Source of the DNA: an uncultured Bacteroidota bacterium
GTDB taxonomy: Bacteria > Bacteroidota > Bacteroidia > 2-12-FULL-35-15
Length of the DNA stretch: 64,000 nt
Assembly (NCBI GenBank): GCA_903847205.1
Contig: CAINDA010000024.1
Location: forward strand, 62,001-126,000
Direction: 5' to 3'
The notes beneath the pieces were generated by a model. The model had not been told where the DNA came from and ran no database searches. It saw only the letters and a program-made list of their open reading frames with translations. Each line of letters starts with the position of its first letter. The first letter of the stretch is position 1. This document shows positions 7,323 through 16,029 of the stretch, piece after piece. The position numbers and the translations under genes are program-made.

Positions 7323-9266
7323 ATGCTGAATTCAAATTACATAGCTTTAATTCCGCTGCTGCCCATCATCAGTTTTTTGATTATCGGGCTGGCAGGCCGC
7401 AGGTATTTCCCGACATTCTCCGGCGTATTAGGAACTCTTTCACTTCTGGCTTCATTTGTTCTATCGGTATTTACAGCGTATCAGTATTTTTTTGATGCAG
7501 GAAAAGTGAATGGTGTTTATCAGAAAATCACCGCCATGAAATTTGTCTGGCTGCAGTTTGCGCCAAACATTTCAATTGACATGGGAATTTTATTAGACCC
7601 AATTTCTGTAATGATGATTGTGATTGTAACATTCATTTCGCTGATGGTTCATGTTTACAGCATGGGCTATATGAAGGGCGAACCGCGGTATGCAGCCTAC
7701 TATGCCTTCCTTTCTTTATTTACTTTTTCAATGCTGGGTTTAGTTCTTTCAACTAATATTTTTCAGATATATATATTCTGGGAATTAGTAGGCGTTTCCT
7801 CTTTCCTTCTGATTGGTTTTTATTATGAAAAACCATCGGCAGTCGCGGCATCCAAAAAAGCATTTATTGTAACACGCTTTGCTGATTTAGGATTTTTAAT
7901 AGGCATACTTGTGCTATCATACTTTGCTGAAACACTCGATTTTCAAACGTTAATACAGCGTTTAACTGTTCAGAGTTCTTATTTAAGCAGCATTATTTCT
8001 GCATCCTTCCTCGGATGTTCTGCATTAACGTGGGGTTTATTGCTCGTGTTTGCGGGAGGTGCAGGAAAATCTGCGATGTTCCCTTTCCACATCTGGCTGC
8101 CAGATGCAATGGAAGGTCCTACACCGGTTTCGGCATTGATACATGCTGCAACCATGGTTGTTGCCGGTGTGTATTTAGTTGCAAGATTGTTTCCGATATT
8201 TTCTAATTCCTGTCCGGAAGCTTTAGATGTGGTTGCTTATATTGGTATTTTCTCGTCGCTGCTTGCCGCAATTATTGCATGTACGCAGACGGATATCAAA
8301 CGTGTACTTGCTTATTCTACAATGTCCCAGATCGGCTTTATGATGTTTGCGCTTGGTGTTTCAGGTTACGGCGGAGAAAAGGGGTTAGGGTTTATGGCAT
8401 CCATGTTTCATTTGTTTACACATTCTATTTTCAAAGCATTATTGTTTCTTGGAGCCGGTGCTGTGATACATTATGTTCACAGCAATGATATGAAGGACAT
8501 GGGCGGTCTGCGAAAATTAATGCCGATTACACATATCACTTTTTTATTGGCTTGCTTAGCGATTGCCGGTATCCCTCCGTTTGCCGGCTTTTTCAGCAAA
8601 GAAGAAATTTTAGCCGCCTGCTGGAATTCCAACAAAATTATTTTCGGTGCCGCAGTGCTTACTGCCGGGCTCACTGCATTTTATATGTTCCGATTATACT
8701 TTAATATTTTCTGGAACAAAGAATTTAAAGCTTCAAACAGCAATCATATTGAGCATCATGGCGAAGCCCCGGGAACAATGCTGCTGCCATTAATTATTCT
8801 TGCGGCTCTTTCTGTTACTGCAGGATTTGTTCCCTTCAGTAAATTGGTTACCTCTGACGGTGCAGGATTAGAAACCGAATTTCATATTGGTTTTGCAATC
8901 GGCCCTGTTCTGCTTGCTGTTGCTGCAATTCTCTTTGCATGGTTCATGTACTGCAAAGAAAGCGCTGTTCCGCAGAAAATTGCTGATGCCCTCAAAGGCT
9001 TTTATACTGCTGCATACAGAAAGTTTTATTTCGATGAAATTTATTTATTCATCACAAAAAAAATCATATTTAATTTAATCGGAAGACCGGCCGCATGGAT
9101 TGATAAAAATATTTTTGACGGCTTTATGAATTTAATTGCCACTGTGACAGAAGATGTTTCCGAAGGCATCAGATCATTTCAATCAGGAAAGGTGCAGGAA
9201 TACGCGATTTATTTTTTTGCAGGAACATTGGGATTTGTGTTATTGTTCATTTATTTATGGACTTAA
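7323..9266 (+). CDS. nuoL: NADH-quinone oxidoreductase subunit L
   Basis: NuoL is the distal antiporter-like proton pump with the long lateral helix. The 647 residues contain IYIFWELVGVSSFLLIGFYY with the key glutamate of helix 5, then GKSAMFPFHIWLPDAMEGPT followed by PVSALIHAATMVVAGVYL, with the helix 7/8 residues. A C-terminal extension (about 520-647) fits the lateral helix and the anchor. The length is standard (~620-660). A HEPN-like gene follows after 12 nt instead of nuoM. Confidence 0.96.
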   Translation: MLNSNYIALIPLLPIISFLIIGLAGRRYFPTFSGVLGTLSLLASFVLSVFTAYQYFFDAGKVNGVYQKITAMKFVWLQFAPNISIDMGILLDPISVMMIVIVTFISLMVHVYSMGYMKGEPRYAAYYAFLSLFTFSMLGLVLSTNIFQIYIFWELVGVSSFLLIGFYYEKPSAVAASKKAFIVTRFADLGFLIGILVLSYFAETLDFQTLIQRLTVQSSYLSSIISASFLGCSALTWGLLLVFAGGAGKSAMFPFHIWLPDAMEGPTPVSALIHAATMVVAGVYLVARLFPIFSNSCPEALDVVAYIGIFSSLLAAIIACTQTDIKRVLAYSTMSQIGFMMFALGVSGYGGEKGLGFMASMFHLFTHSIFKALLFLGAGAVIHYVHSNDMKDMGGLRKLMPITHITFLLACLAIAGIPPFAGFFSKEEILAACWNSNKIIFGAAVLTAGLTAFYMFRLYFNIFWNKEFKASNSNHIEHHGEAPGTMLLPLIILAALSVTAGFVPFSKLVTSDGAGLETEFHIGFAIGPVLLAVAAILFAWFMYCKESAVPQKIADALKGFYTAAYRKFYFDEIYLFITKKIIFNLIGRPAAWIDKNIFDGFMNLIATVTEDVSEGIRSFQSGKVQEYAIYFFAGTLGFVLLFIYLWT

Positions 9267-9278
9267 AAAATTAAAATC

Positions 9279-9683
9279 ATGGTAACAAATGAAATTCGCA
9301 GCTCACTGAAACAGGCTTTAACAGAGCTTCGCATTGCAGAGCATGAGTTAAACCGGCCGCATGAAGAAGTGGTGACGATGTCTGTCTGCTATAGCGCACG
9401 CCAGTCAATGACTTCTATGCTCCGGGTTTTTCTGTTGAGTCACTCAATGAACCACAATGAAGGAAACAGCTTGAAAAATATATTGAACCAGTGCATTAAA
9501 ATTGATGATCAGTTTTCAAAAATTGATGTATCAGCAGTTCTTTGCAATGGAATGAACCATGATGAGTGCGACGGCAAATACTGCCTTACTGTTGATAAAG
9601 TGAATGAATGCGTTTCTGCCGCCAATCAGTTTAAAACACTGGTACTTGAAAAATTGAAGATTAACGAAAGTGAATTGAACTAA
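9279..9683 (+). CDS. HEPN-like small protein inside the nuo operon
   Basis: The 134-residue protein is predicted to be all-helical and soluble, with no signal or membrane segment. Residues 16-60 read like a HEPN domain: amphipathic helix (ELRIAEHELNRPHEEVV), then SVCYSARQSM and LRVFLLSH, in which R49-x5-H55 fits the R-x4-6-H motif of HEPN proteins. It has six cysteines (C37, one in VLCNG, one in DEC, one in YC, one in NEC). HEPN proteins are often RNases in toxin or defence pairs, but no MNT or antitoxin gene is present, and this gene lies 12 nt after nuoL with its stop overlapping the nuoM start by 1 nt (TAATG). A structural or assembly role with complex I is as likely as an RNase role. The family call rests on a pattern only. 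Confidence 0.6.
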   Translation: MVTNEIRSSLKQALTELRIAEHELNRPHEEVVTMSVCYSARQSMTSMLRVFLLSHSMNHNEGNSLKNILNQCIKIDDQFSKIDVSAVLCNGMNHDECDGKYCLTVDKVNECVSAANQFKTLVLEKLKINESELN

Positions 9684-11191
9684 TGACGAATTTAACCATA
9701 CTAATAATTGTTCCTCTTTTAACTGCAATTGCTGTATTGTTCTGCCGTAACAGCGCTCAGGTTAAATGGACCTCATTTATTGGATCCCTTGTTCAGCTTG
9801 GTCTTGCATCTGCACTGATGTGTGCTTACATTTCTGAAAGAGCCGGGGGCAATACAGCTCAAATGCTTTTTCAGCAGCGTTACAGCTGGTATAGTGCCTT
9901 GAATATAGAATATTATATAGGTGTTGACGGCATTTCAATTGCCATGATAATGCTTACTGCATTTGTTGTTGCAGCCGGAATTTTAATTTCATGGAGCGTG
10001 CAGACGCTGACAAAAGAATTTTTCTTTCTGCTTCTGTTGCTCAGTGTAGGAGCCTACGGATTCTTTATTTCTCTGGATTTATTCACTTTGTTTTTCTTTC
10101 TTGAAGTGGCGGTAATTCCTAAATATTTATTGATAGGAATCTGGGGCAGCGGTAAAAAAGAATACAGCGCAATGAAACTCGCATTAATGCTTATGGGAGG
10201 TTCTGTATTTGTTCTGATTGGATTATTAGCAACATATTTCGCAACAGATATCGGAGGCGGTGTTCACACCTGGGACCTTCTGAAAATTTCTCACCTGCAC
10301 ATTTCACTGCAGACACAGCTGTATATTTTCCCATTCTTATTTGTTGGCTTCGGCGTATTCACAGCCTTGTTCCCTTTTCATACCTGGGTACCCGACGGTC
10401 ACTCTTCTGCGCCCACAGCGGCTTCCATGTTCCTTGCAGGAATATCCATGAAACTTGGAGGTTACGGCTGTTTGCGTGTTGCGACGTATTTAATGCCTGA
10501 AGCAGCTCAGCAGTATTCTTGGTTAATTGTACTGCTTGCCACCATTGCTATTATTTACGGTGCTTTCGCGACATTGATGCAGAAAGATTTGAAGTACATG
10601 AATGCATATTCATCCGTGAGCCATTGCGGGTTTATTCTGTTAGGTATCGGCATGCTTACTAAAACTGCCATTATCGGGGCTGTTATGCAGATGGTATCAC
10701 ACGGTGTAATGACAGCACTTTTCTTCGGTGCTATCGGCATGATTTACGAACGCACACATACCAGGCAGATTTCTGAATTAGGCGGATTATTAAAAGTTCT
10801 TCCGTTTATCGGGACAGTATATATTATCACAGGTTTATGCTCACTGGGACTTCCGGGACTGAGTGGCTTTGTGGCTGAAATGACTGTATTTGTGGGAGCA
10901 TGGCAGCGGCCTGATGCATTTCACCGCATTGCAACTATTCTTGCAGCGGCATCCATTGTTGTAACCGCGGTATATATATTACGTGCTGCGGGGAAATCCG
11001 TAATGGGGCCGATTATCAATGAGCAATATCAGAATTTGAAAGATGCATCGTGGAATGAAAAAATTGCTTCTATATTATTAATTGCTGCAATACTTGCGAT
11101 TGGTATTGCACCATTCTGGCTTTATAATTTAATAGCACCGGATGCACAATTAATTATGGAAAATATTGCAAAAGGCGTAACAGGAAATTAA
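9683..11191 (+). CDS. nuoM: NADH-quinone oxidoreductase subunit M
   Basis: NuoM is the second antiporter-like proton pump of the membrane arm. The 502 residues hold FTLFFFLEVAVIPKYLLIGI with the essential glutamate, then FPFHTWVPDGHSSAPTAASM and FLAGISMKLGGYGCLR. About 14 helices are visible and the length is standard. The start codon overlaps the stop of the HEPN-like gene (TAATG), so its translation is coupled to that gene. NuoN follows after 3 nt. Confidence 0.96.
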   Translation: MTNLTILIIVPLLTAIAVLFCRNSAQVKWTSFIGSLVQLGLASALMCAYISERAGGNTAQMLFQQRYSWYSALNIEYYIGVDGISIAMIMLTAFVVAAGILISWSVQTLTKEFFFLLLLLSVGAYGFFISLDLFTLFFFLEVAVIPKYLLIGIWGSGKKEYSAMKLALMLMGGSVFVLIGLLATYFATDIGGGVHTWDLLKISHLHISLQTQLYIFPFLFVGFGVFTALFPFHTWVPDGHSSAPTAASMFLAGISMKLGGYGCLRVATYLMPEAAQQYSWLIVLLATIAIIYGAFATLMQKDLKYMNAYSSVSHCGFILLGIGMLTKTAIIGAVMQMVSHGVMTALFFGAIGMIYERTHTRQISELGGLLKVLPFIGTVYIITGLCSLGLPGLSGFVAEMTVFVGAWQRPDAFHRIATILAAASIVVTAVYILRAAGKSVMGPIINEQYQNLKDASWNEKIASILLIAAILAIGIAPFWLYNLIAPDAQLIMENIAKGVTGN

Positions 11192-11194
11192 AAT

Positions 11195-12610
11195 ATGAAT
11201 ACTGACTTTTTTATATTAATGAAATCTGAACTGAGCTTAACGCTCATCATCTTTATATTGCTTGTTCTTAAAGTATGGGACGGCATTAAAGATAATGCAA
11301 CGTGGCTGCATATTGCCAATACATTACTTCTTCTGAATTTTATATTGGGTTTCATTTTTAATACCGACGGCAGTCTTTTCAACGGTATGTATCATACCAA
11401 CGGTATTGTTTTTCTTGAAAAAAACATTTTAAATTTCGGAACACTTCTTATTTCCATGCAGGCTTTCGACTGGCTGAAAACACATAAACATGTTTCGGAA
11501 TTTTACATTTTATTATTGACAACGCTGCTTGGTATGTTCTTTATGATTTCGAGCGGTAATTTCCTGATGTTTTATCTTGGGCTGGAGCTCGCTTCCATCC
11601 CTCTTGCAGCACTTGTTAATTTCGATCTTGATAAATTAAAATCTTCTGAAGCTGCTGTAAAAATGATACTTTCATCTGCATTTGCATCCTGCATTATGCT
11701 GTTCGGTATCTCGATGCTTTACGGAACAACGGGAACGCTGAGCTTTACAGAAATGCCGAAACTGATTACCGGCGGAGGATTGCAGATTATGTCATTGATT
11801 TTTGTTTTCACTGGTTTTGCATTTAAAATTTCTTCAGTGCCGTTTCACCTTTGGACAGCCGATGTGTACGAAGGCGCTCCTGTTTCGGTGACCTCTTATC
11901 TTTCAGTGATTTCAAAAGCGGCAATTGTTTTTGTTTTTATTTCCATACTGCATACACTGTTTCTGAATTTTGAAAGTATGTGGTACAATATTTTATTTCT
12001 TACAATTGTTCTTACCATAGTTGTCGGAAATTTGTTTGCTATCCGGCAGGATAACATAAAACGTTTCCTTGCATTTTCATCCATTACCCAGGTAGGTTAT
12101 ATTTTATTAGGTTTATCAGCAGGCAGCGCGATGGGAACAACAGCGGTGATTTATTTTTTAATGGTTTATATCTTCTCCAACCTCGGCGCATTTGGTGTAA
12201 TAGGGCTTGTATCAGCTCATGCGCAGAAAGAAAACATCAGCGATTACAAAGGTTTTTATAAAACCAATCCTTTTCTGAGCTGGGTAATTACTATCTCTTT
12301 ATTTTCACTGGCCGGCATTCCTCCTACAGCTGGCTTTTTTGGGAAAATGTTTTTGGTAACTGCCGGTGCAAGCCGAGGGAATTATATCTTGGTTATTATT
12401 GCTGCGCTGAATATGATTATTTCATTGTACTATTATTTACGTGTTGTAAAAGCAATTTTTATCGACCCGAATGATACACCTATTGAAAAAGTAAGCGGAA
12501 GTTTTTCTGCGAAACTTGCTTTAATAATCTGTGTAATCGGACTTGTTGCAACAGGTTTTGCAAGCTGTATTTATGGATATATAAATAGTTTAACCCACCT
12601 CACCCCTTAA
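11195..12610 (+). CDS. nuoN: NADH-quinone oxidoreductase subunit N
   Basis: NuoN is the third antiporter-like pump. The 471 residues include MFYLGLELASIPLAALVNF, with the conserved glutamate, and VPFHLWTADVYEGAPVSVTS. The last residues (NSLTHLTP) are encoded inside a dispersed palindromic repeat that also provides the stop codon (12608-12610), so the native end has apparently been replaced. The gene closes the complex I cluster; no nuoE, nuoF or nuoG is present on either side. Confidence 0.96.
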   Translation: MNTDFFILMKSELSLTLIIFILLVLKVWDGIKDNATWLHIANTLLLLNFILGFIFNTDGSLFNGMYHTNGIVFLEKNILNFGTLLISMQAFDWLKTHKHVSEFYILLLTTLLGMFFMISSGNFLMFYLGLELASIPLAALVNFDLDKLKSSEAAVKMILSSAFASCIMLFGISMLYGTTGTLSFTEMPKLITGGGLQIMSLIFVFTGFAFKISSVPFHLWTADVYEGAPVSVTSYLSVISKAAIVFVFISILHTLFLNFESMWYNILFLTIVLTIVVGNLFAIRQDNIKRFLAFSSITQVGYILLGLSAGSAMGTTAVIYFLMVYIFSNLGAFGVIGLVSAHAQKENISDYKGFYKTNPFLSWVITISLFSLAGIPPTAGFFGKMFLVTAGASRGNYILVIIAALNMIISLYYYLRVVKAIFIDPNDTPIEKVSGSFSAKLALIICVIGLVATGFASCIYGYINSLTHLTP

Positions 12611-12697
12611 TCCCCTCTCCACAAGAGAGGGGGCGATTGGTGAGTTAACCAAGCCTCTCCCCTGCGGGGAGAGATTAAGAGAGGGGTCTTAACTTTA
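12598..12697. repeat. palindromic dispersed repeat (copy 2) overlapping the nuoN stop
   Basis: Two hairpins lie in succession: CCCCTCTC/GAGAGGGG at 12612-12633 (same core as 5883-5903) and CTCTCCCC/GGGGAGAG around 12655-12673. The flanks CCCCTTAATCCCCTCTCC and GAGATTAAGAGAGGGG are themselves roughly inverted. The first bases code for the C-terminus and stop of nuoN. It may also stop transcription, but there is no T tract. Confidence 0.7.
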
Positions 12698-12725
12698 TAA
12701 ATTTAAACATTGAACTTTTAAAAAG

Positions 12726-13103
12726 ATGTCACTAAACGCAAATTATATTTTTGAAGATCTTGGAGAAATAAAATGCTCTATCATTGAAAAAAACTGCAGT
12801 ACAGAACGCGTTGCATTTTTAAAAGCATTGCTCGACTTTAACGGCTTTACTGTTGTTGTGGTAAAAAGTCCGCCTCCTAAAACTGCTGCTAAACCTGCTG
12901 TTGCTGCTGAAACACCCGTTGCTGCTACGCCTGTACTTCCTGAAACATTTACTATAGGTGTTACCGATTTAACTTTTAATCCGGTTAATGGCATTTATAA
13001 CCGCCAATTAAATACTCCCGACGGGCATACCGTTACTCCAAGGTATTGGAAACAGCAGGAAAGCGTATCACGCGATGATGTTTGGTATTGGAAGAAGGCG
13101 TAA
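12726..13103 (+). CDS. unknown 125-aa protein with A/P/T linker
   Basis: I do not recognise this family. The protein has an N-terminal part (1-55) with a CSIIEKNC pair of cysteines and a hydrophobic beta-like end (GFTVVVVK), a linker rich in Ala, Pro and Thr (about 57-82), and a conserved-looking C-terminal part with DLTFNPVNGIYNRQL and TPRYWKQ, rich in aromatic residues. No signal peptide or membrane segment is visible. It follows nuoN on the same strand after the palindromic repeat, 115 nt downstream, and may or may not be co-transcribed. Coding is supported by codon use like its neighbours and the absence of a good opposing frame. Confidence 0.6.
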   Translation: MSLNANYIFEDLGEIKCSIIEKNCSTERVAFLKALLDFNGFTVVVVKSPPPKTAAKPAVAAETPVAATPVLPETFTIGVTDLTFNPVNGIYNRQLNTPDGHTVTPRYWKQQESVSRDDVWYWKKA

Positions 13104-13181
13104 TCCTTATTTTATTTATGATTTAATTTCTAATTGATTTTTATAGAATCAAGGATGCAGATTGTTTTCTGAAAGTCGTCA

Positions 13182-13940
13182 TTATTCCTTAAAAACTTCA
13201 TTCAATACACTTGAAAGCATCAGGCCGCCTTTTGCCAATTGAGCAGCAACCTCGTCTTTGTTTGCATCCAGGTATTCCTTCGTTATTATATTTCCCTTGA
13301 AGCTGTAAACCGCGGGAACCAAAGCGCGCGAATCATTCATCCATGACATCACATCCATTTTGGCGATTGAGTTTTTTTGTTCTGCTGTTAATTTATCCTG
13401 CGCCTTTTGGCATACATCAAATGTGATATTTCCCTGAGCAATTATTACGCTGTCCCACAGCCAGTGCAGGCTGGTAGGGTAGGCCATAAACTTTACCTGG
13501 TAATCAAGTCCGATATGATCGTTTGGATATCCTGTATGCAGAGGCATTGCAAGATCACCGCAGAGATGAAACAAAATTTTTAAATCTTTATTTACATCTT
13601 CCTCTTTCATTTTTTTATAATTTTTCAGCTCAGTGATTACCAATTGCAATTCAGAAACAATATCGCCGTTGGGTGATTTCATGTATTCTGCGCCCTTTTC
13701 GAAACTTGTATAATGCCAGGGTTTCATATAATCATAAGCATGATTCGGCCTCATTTCATCCATCCATACAGCAGCCTGTTCAAATGTAACTGCACCCAAA
13801 TATTTTTGAACCTGCTGTTCAACTCTTTTATTTAAATTTTTACGTGCAAGTTCTGCAACCAAATGATGGCCTTCTGAACCCCAGCCGAAGAAGAGTTTGG
13901 GGAGGAGGAGGAGTGTGGGGAGGAGGAGTTTTAGTTTCAT
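13182..13940 (-). CDS. S1/P1-type zinc-dependent nuclease, secreted
   Basis: S1/P1 nucleases cleave single-stranded DNA and RNA with a three-zinc site. I choose the ATG at 13940, which gives a clear signal peptide (MKLKLLLPTLLLLPKLFFG) and a mature protein beginning at W20-G, as in the family, where the N-terminal Trp is itself a zinc ligand. Further expected ligands are visible in GSEGHHLVAELA (H25), NHAYDYMKPWHY, FHLCGDLAMPLHTGYPNDH and LHWLWDSVI. A frame extension to 14000 exists but would bury the signal peptide. The 252 residues match the family. Likely role is nutrient or phosphate scavenging from extracellular nucleic acid. It is downstream of the OLD-type gene on the same strand but probably independent. 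Confidence 0.9.
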   Translation of the reverse strand: MKLKLLLPTLLLLPKLFFGWGSEGHHLVAELARKNLNKRVEQQVQKYLGAVTFEQAAVWMDEMRPNHAYDYMKPWHYTSFEKGAEYMKSPNGDIVSELQLVITELKNYKKMKEEDVNKDLKILFHLCGDLAMPLHTGYPNDHIGLDYQVKFMAYPTSLHWLWDSVIIAQGNITFDVCQKAQDKLTAEQKNSIAKMDVMSWMNDSRALVPAVYSFKGNIITKEYLDANKDEVAAQLAKGGLMLSSVLNEVFKE

Positions 13941-14018
13941 GGTTTTATTGATTGAGTGTTTTTTGAAAATTAAAGATAGAATATCTTTAGATTCAGGCAA
14001 AAACTAAGCTTATTGGCT

Positions 14019-15866
14019 TTAATTATTCCCTTTAATGAAGGCATATATTTTTTCCGTTAATATTTTTGCTTCCTTACTAATACTATCGTAGTTATTCATA
14101 TAGCTGACAGCTTTTTTGGCAAACTCAACCTTATTTGTAATAGTTCCGCTTTTAGCTCTGTAGGCTCTTTTTAAGCCAATTACATTTTCGTCAATAAACT
14201 GACCTAAATATTCATTTTTATAGGATGGTAGTAATAATTTACTAGAGTCAATATCGTTGCCATCACTTTTCTCAAATTCATTAATTACTTTTTTTATTAT
14301 ATCCTCTTCTAATAAGTTTTCAATTTCCCTTGACTCAAGGCAATAATATTGTTCTCCTAAGTTCTTTTTCAGATTTTCTTGTCGTATTAATTTTTCTGAC
14401 TTGTCACCATTCTGTTTGTTTTCAGTAGAATCTTTGTCGCTAATTAAAAACAATTTACTGCAAAGACTTTCAATGTTAATATTTGGATGTAATGTGTCTG
14501 CATCTTCTAAGAATGACCAATGAGTTATATTGCCGCCACCATACTCTACAAACGAATAATGAATATCCTCTTTAAAAGTGACGCCTTTTAATTGTTGAAA
14601 TAATTCTAAATATTTGCGTACATAGATTCTATCAGTAATTCCTTCAACCCAAATCGTGCAATTTGATAAAAAAACGGAAGAGTTTTTTACTCCTAAAATC
14701 TGTAATATATTTTTGTCTGAATTGCTAACATTATTGATAACAAATTCTTTTTTATCGTTTTTTTGAAAGGTAAATACAGATATAGAATTATAGTCGAGCG
14801 TCATATCCAAAAAATGATTGGAATGAGTTGTTAAATAAAATTGGAAATTGCTAAATTGAGGCAATGATAAAGTTTCTAAAAATACTCTTTGAAAGCCTGG
14901 ATGTAAAAACAAATCAGGTTCTTCATAAAAAACATTTAAATGTTTTTCTTGATTGAAGAATAAGGGATATGTTAAAATAATTATTGATTGAATGCCATCA
15001 CCTATTTTATATATTGGATATTCATCATCATCCCCAATTTTAATATGCACTACATTGTCTTCTATATGCGGAATAATACTAAATTCTTTACCATCAAAAA
15101 AAGTATCTCCAATAAATTTTTCAAAACCTTTAACCCTTTCTCTCCCAGGTTTGGAGCCAAGTAGAAGTGTTTTTACATCATCATATAGTTTTAATCCGGT
15201 AAAAATTTGACTTTCGATGTGATCTTCTTTTTGAAAATAATCATTTTTTGTTCTGATTAGATAATTATCCTTCCATTTCAATTGCTTTTTTTCATCATAA
15301 TCAATCCCACGTAACCCTCTTAACGTTGGTATATAAATATTTTCACGTAAATAATTTTTATGGTTATAAGATTTCAGGCTTTCTATATTTTTTAGGCAGT
15401 CAGAGGCAAAAGTTCTAATTTCATTTGCTATTTGACTTACGCCCCCAATTCCTGTTCCTACCGATCCATCAGTATAAGTTATTCTAGTAAAATTAATTTG
15501 CGTTAAGCCTTCTACGTATGTATATAAGTCAGTAAATTTATTTGAATCGGAAAGAAATTTATTTTCTTTCAGGATGCTTAATTCAACTCCCTCAGCAGAA
15601 CGTATTCGCATATTTTTGAAGTAATCTTCAATTTGAGTGTGAAGATGACTTATAGCTGAATTAATTTCATTCAAATTAATATTTTCAACTGTGAACTCAG
15701 GCTTTTTATTTGAAAACAGATTTCTTAATAAACTACTTTTTCCTGAATTATTTGGTCCAATAAAAATATTAATCTTTGAAAGATTTGCTAATTCTTTTGA
15801 TGGTTCTGTAATATAATTATTTAGACCTTCTGAATTTAAATGAATTGATTTATACATACTTTTCAA
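14019..15866 (-). CDS. OLD-family ATPase with TOPRIM nuclease domain, stand-alone
   Basis: The 615-residue protein starts with an ABC-type ATPase domain: Walker A GPNNSGKSS at residues 37-45, and a signature/Walker B region NVFYEEPDLFLHPGFQ near 312-327, followed by LTTHSNHFLDM. The C-terminal part is a TOPRIM nuclease, with VEGITDRIYVRKYLELF (acidic residue near 408), LISDKDS (D-x-D near 477) and CLESREIENLLEED. This is the layout of OLD-family endonucleases, several of which are anti-phage effectors. No UvrD/GajB helicase, AriB-like or reverse transcriptase partner is next to it, so it would be a solitary (class 1-like) member. It is visibly more AT-rich than neighbours and carries many Lys/Asn codons, suggesting horizontal gain. 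A second start at 15857 is possible. Confidence 0.85.
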   Translation of the reverse strand: MKSMYKSIHLNSEGLNNYITEPSKELANLSKINIFIGPNNSGKSSLLRNLFSNKKPEFTVENINLNEINSAISHLHTQIEDYFKNMRIRSAEGVELSILKENKFLSDSNKFTDLYTYVEGLTQINFTRITYTDGSVGTGIGGVSQIANEIRTFASDCLKNIESLKSYNHKNYLRENIYIPTLRGLRGIDYDEKKQLKWKDNYLIRTKNDYFQKEDHIESQIFTGLKLYDDVKTLLLGSKPGRERVKGFEKFIGDTFFDGKEFSIIPHIEDNVVHIKIGDDDEYPIYKIGDGIQSIIILTYPLFFNQEKHLNVFYEEPDLFLHPGFQRVFLETLSLPQFSNFQFYLTTHSNHFLDMTLDYNSISVFTFQKNDKKEFVINNVSNSDKNILQILGVKNSSVFLSNCTIWVEGITDRIYVRKYLELFQQLKGVTFKEDIHYSFVEYGGGNITHWSFLEDADTLHPNINIESLCSKLFLISDKDSTENKQNGDKSEKLIRQENLKKNLGEQYYCLESREIENLLEEDIIKKVINEFEKSDGNDIDSSKLLLPSYKNEYLGQFIDENVIGLKRAYRAKSGTITNKVEFAKKAVSYMNNYDSISKEAKILTEKIYAFIKGNN

Positions 15867-15974
15867 TTAATTAATGGAGCTTATGGAATCTGTCTGTCGG
15901 AATTTCTCAAGGAATTATTTTATTGAATTGCCGTTAATTTTTTTATCAAATGTAAATCATTTAAAACTATCCCA

Positions 15975-16009
15975 ACAAAAAAAGCCCCTCTGAATTAACA
16001 GAGAGGCTT
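15975..16009 (-). terminator. intrinsic terminator of the 122-aa gene
   Basis: Read on the minus strand, a hairpin AAGCCTCTCTG-(TTAATT)-CAGAGGGGCTT with one mismatch is followed by a run of seven T. It lies about 20 nt after the stop at 16030 and so ends the transcript of the 122-aa gene before the OLD-type gene begins. Confidence 0.8.
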
Positions 16010-16029
16010 AACCCTTGAACCCGCATAAA

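Noticed and set aside
9279-9683. HEPN-MNT toxin-antitoxin pair
   Set aside because: No nucleotidyltransferase gene adjoins; both neighbours are nuo genes.
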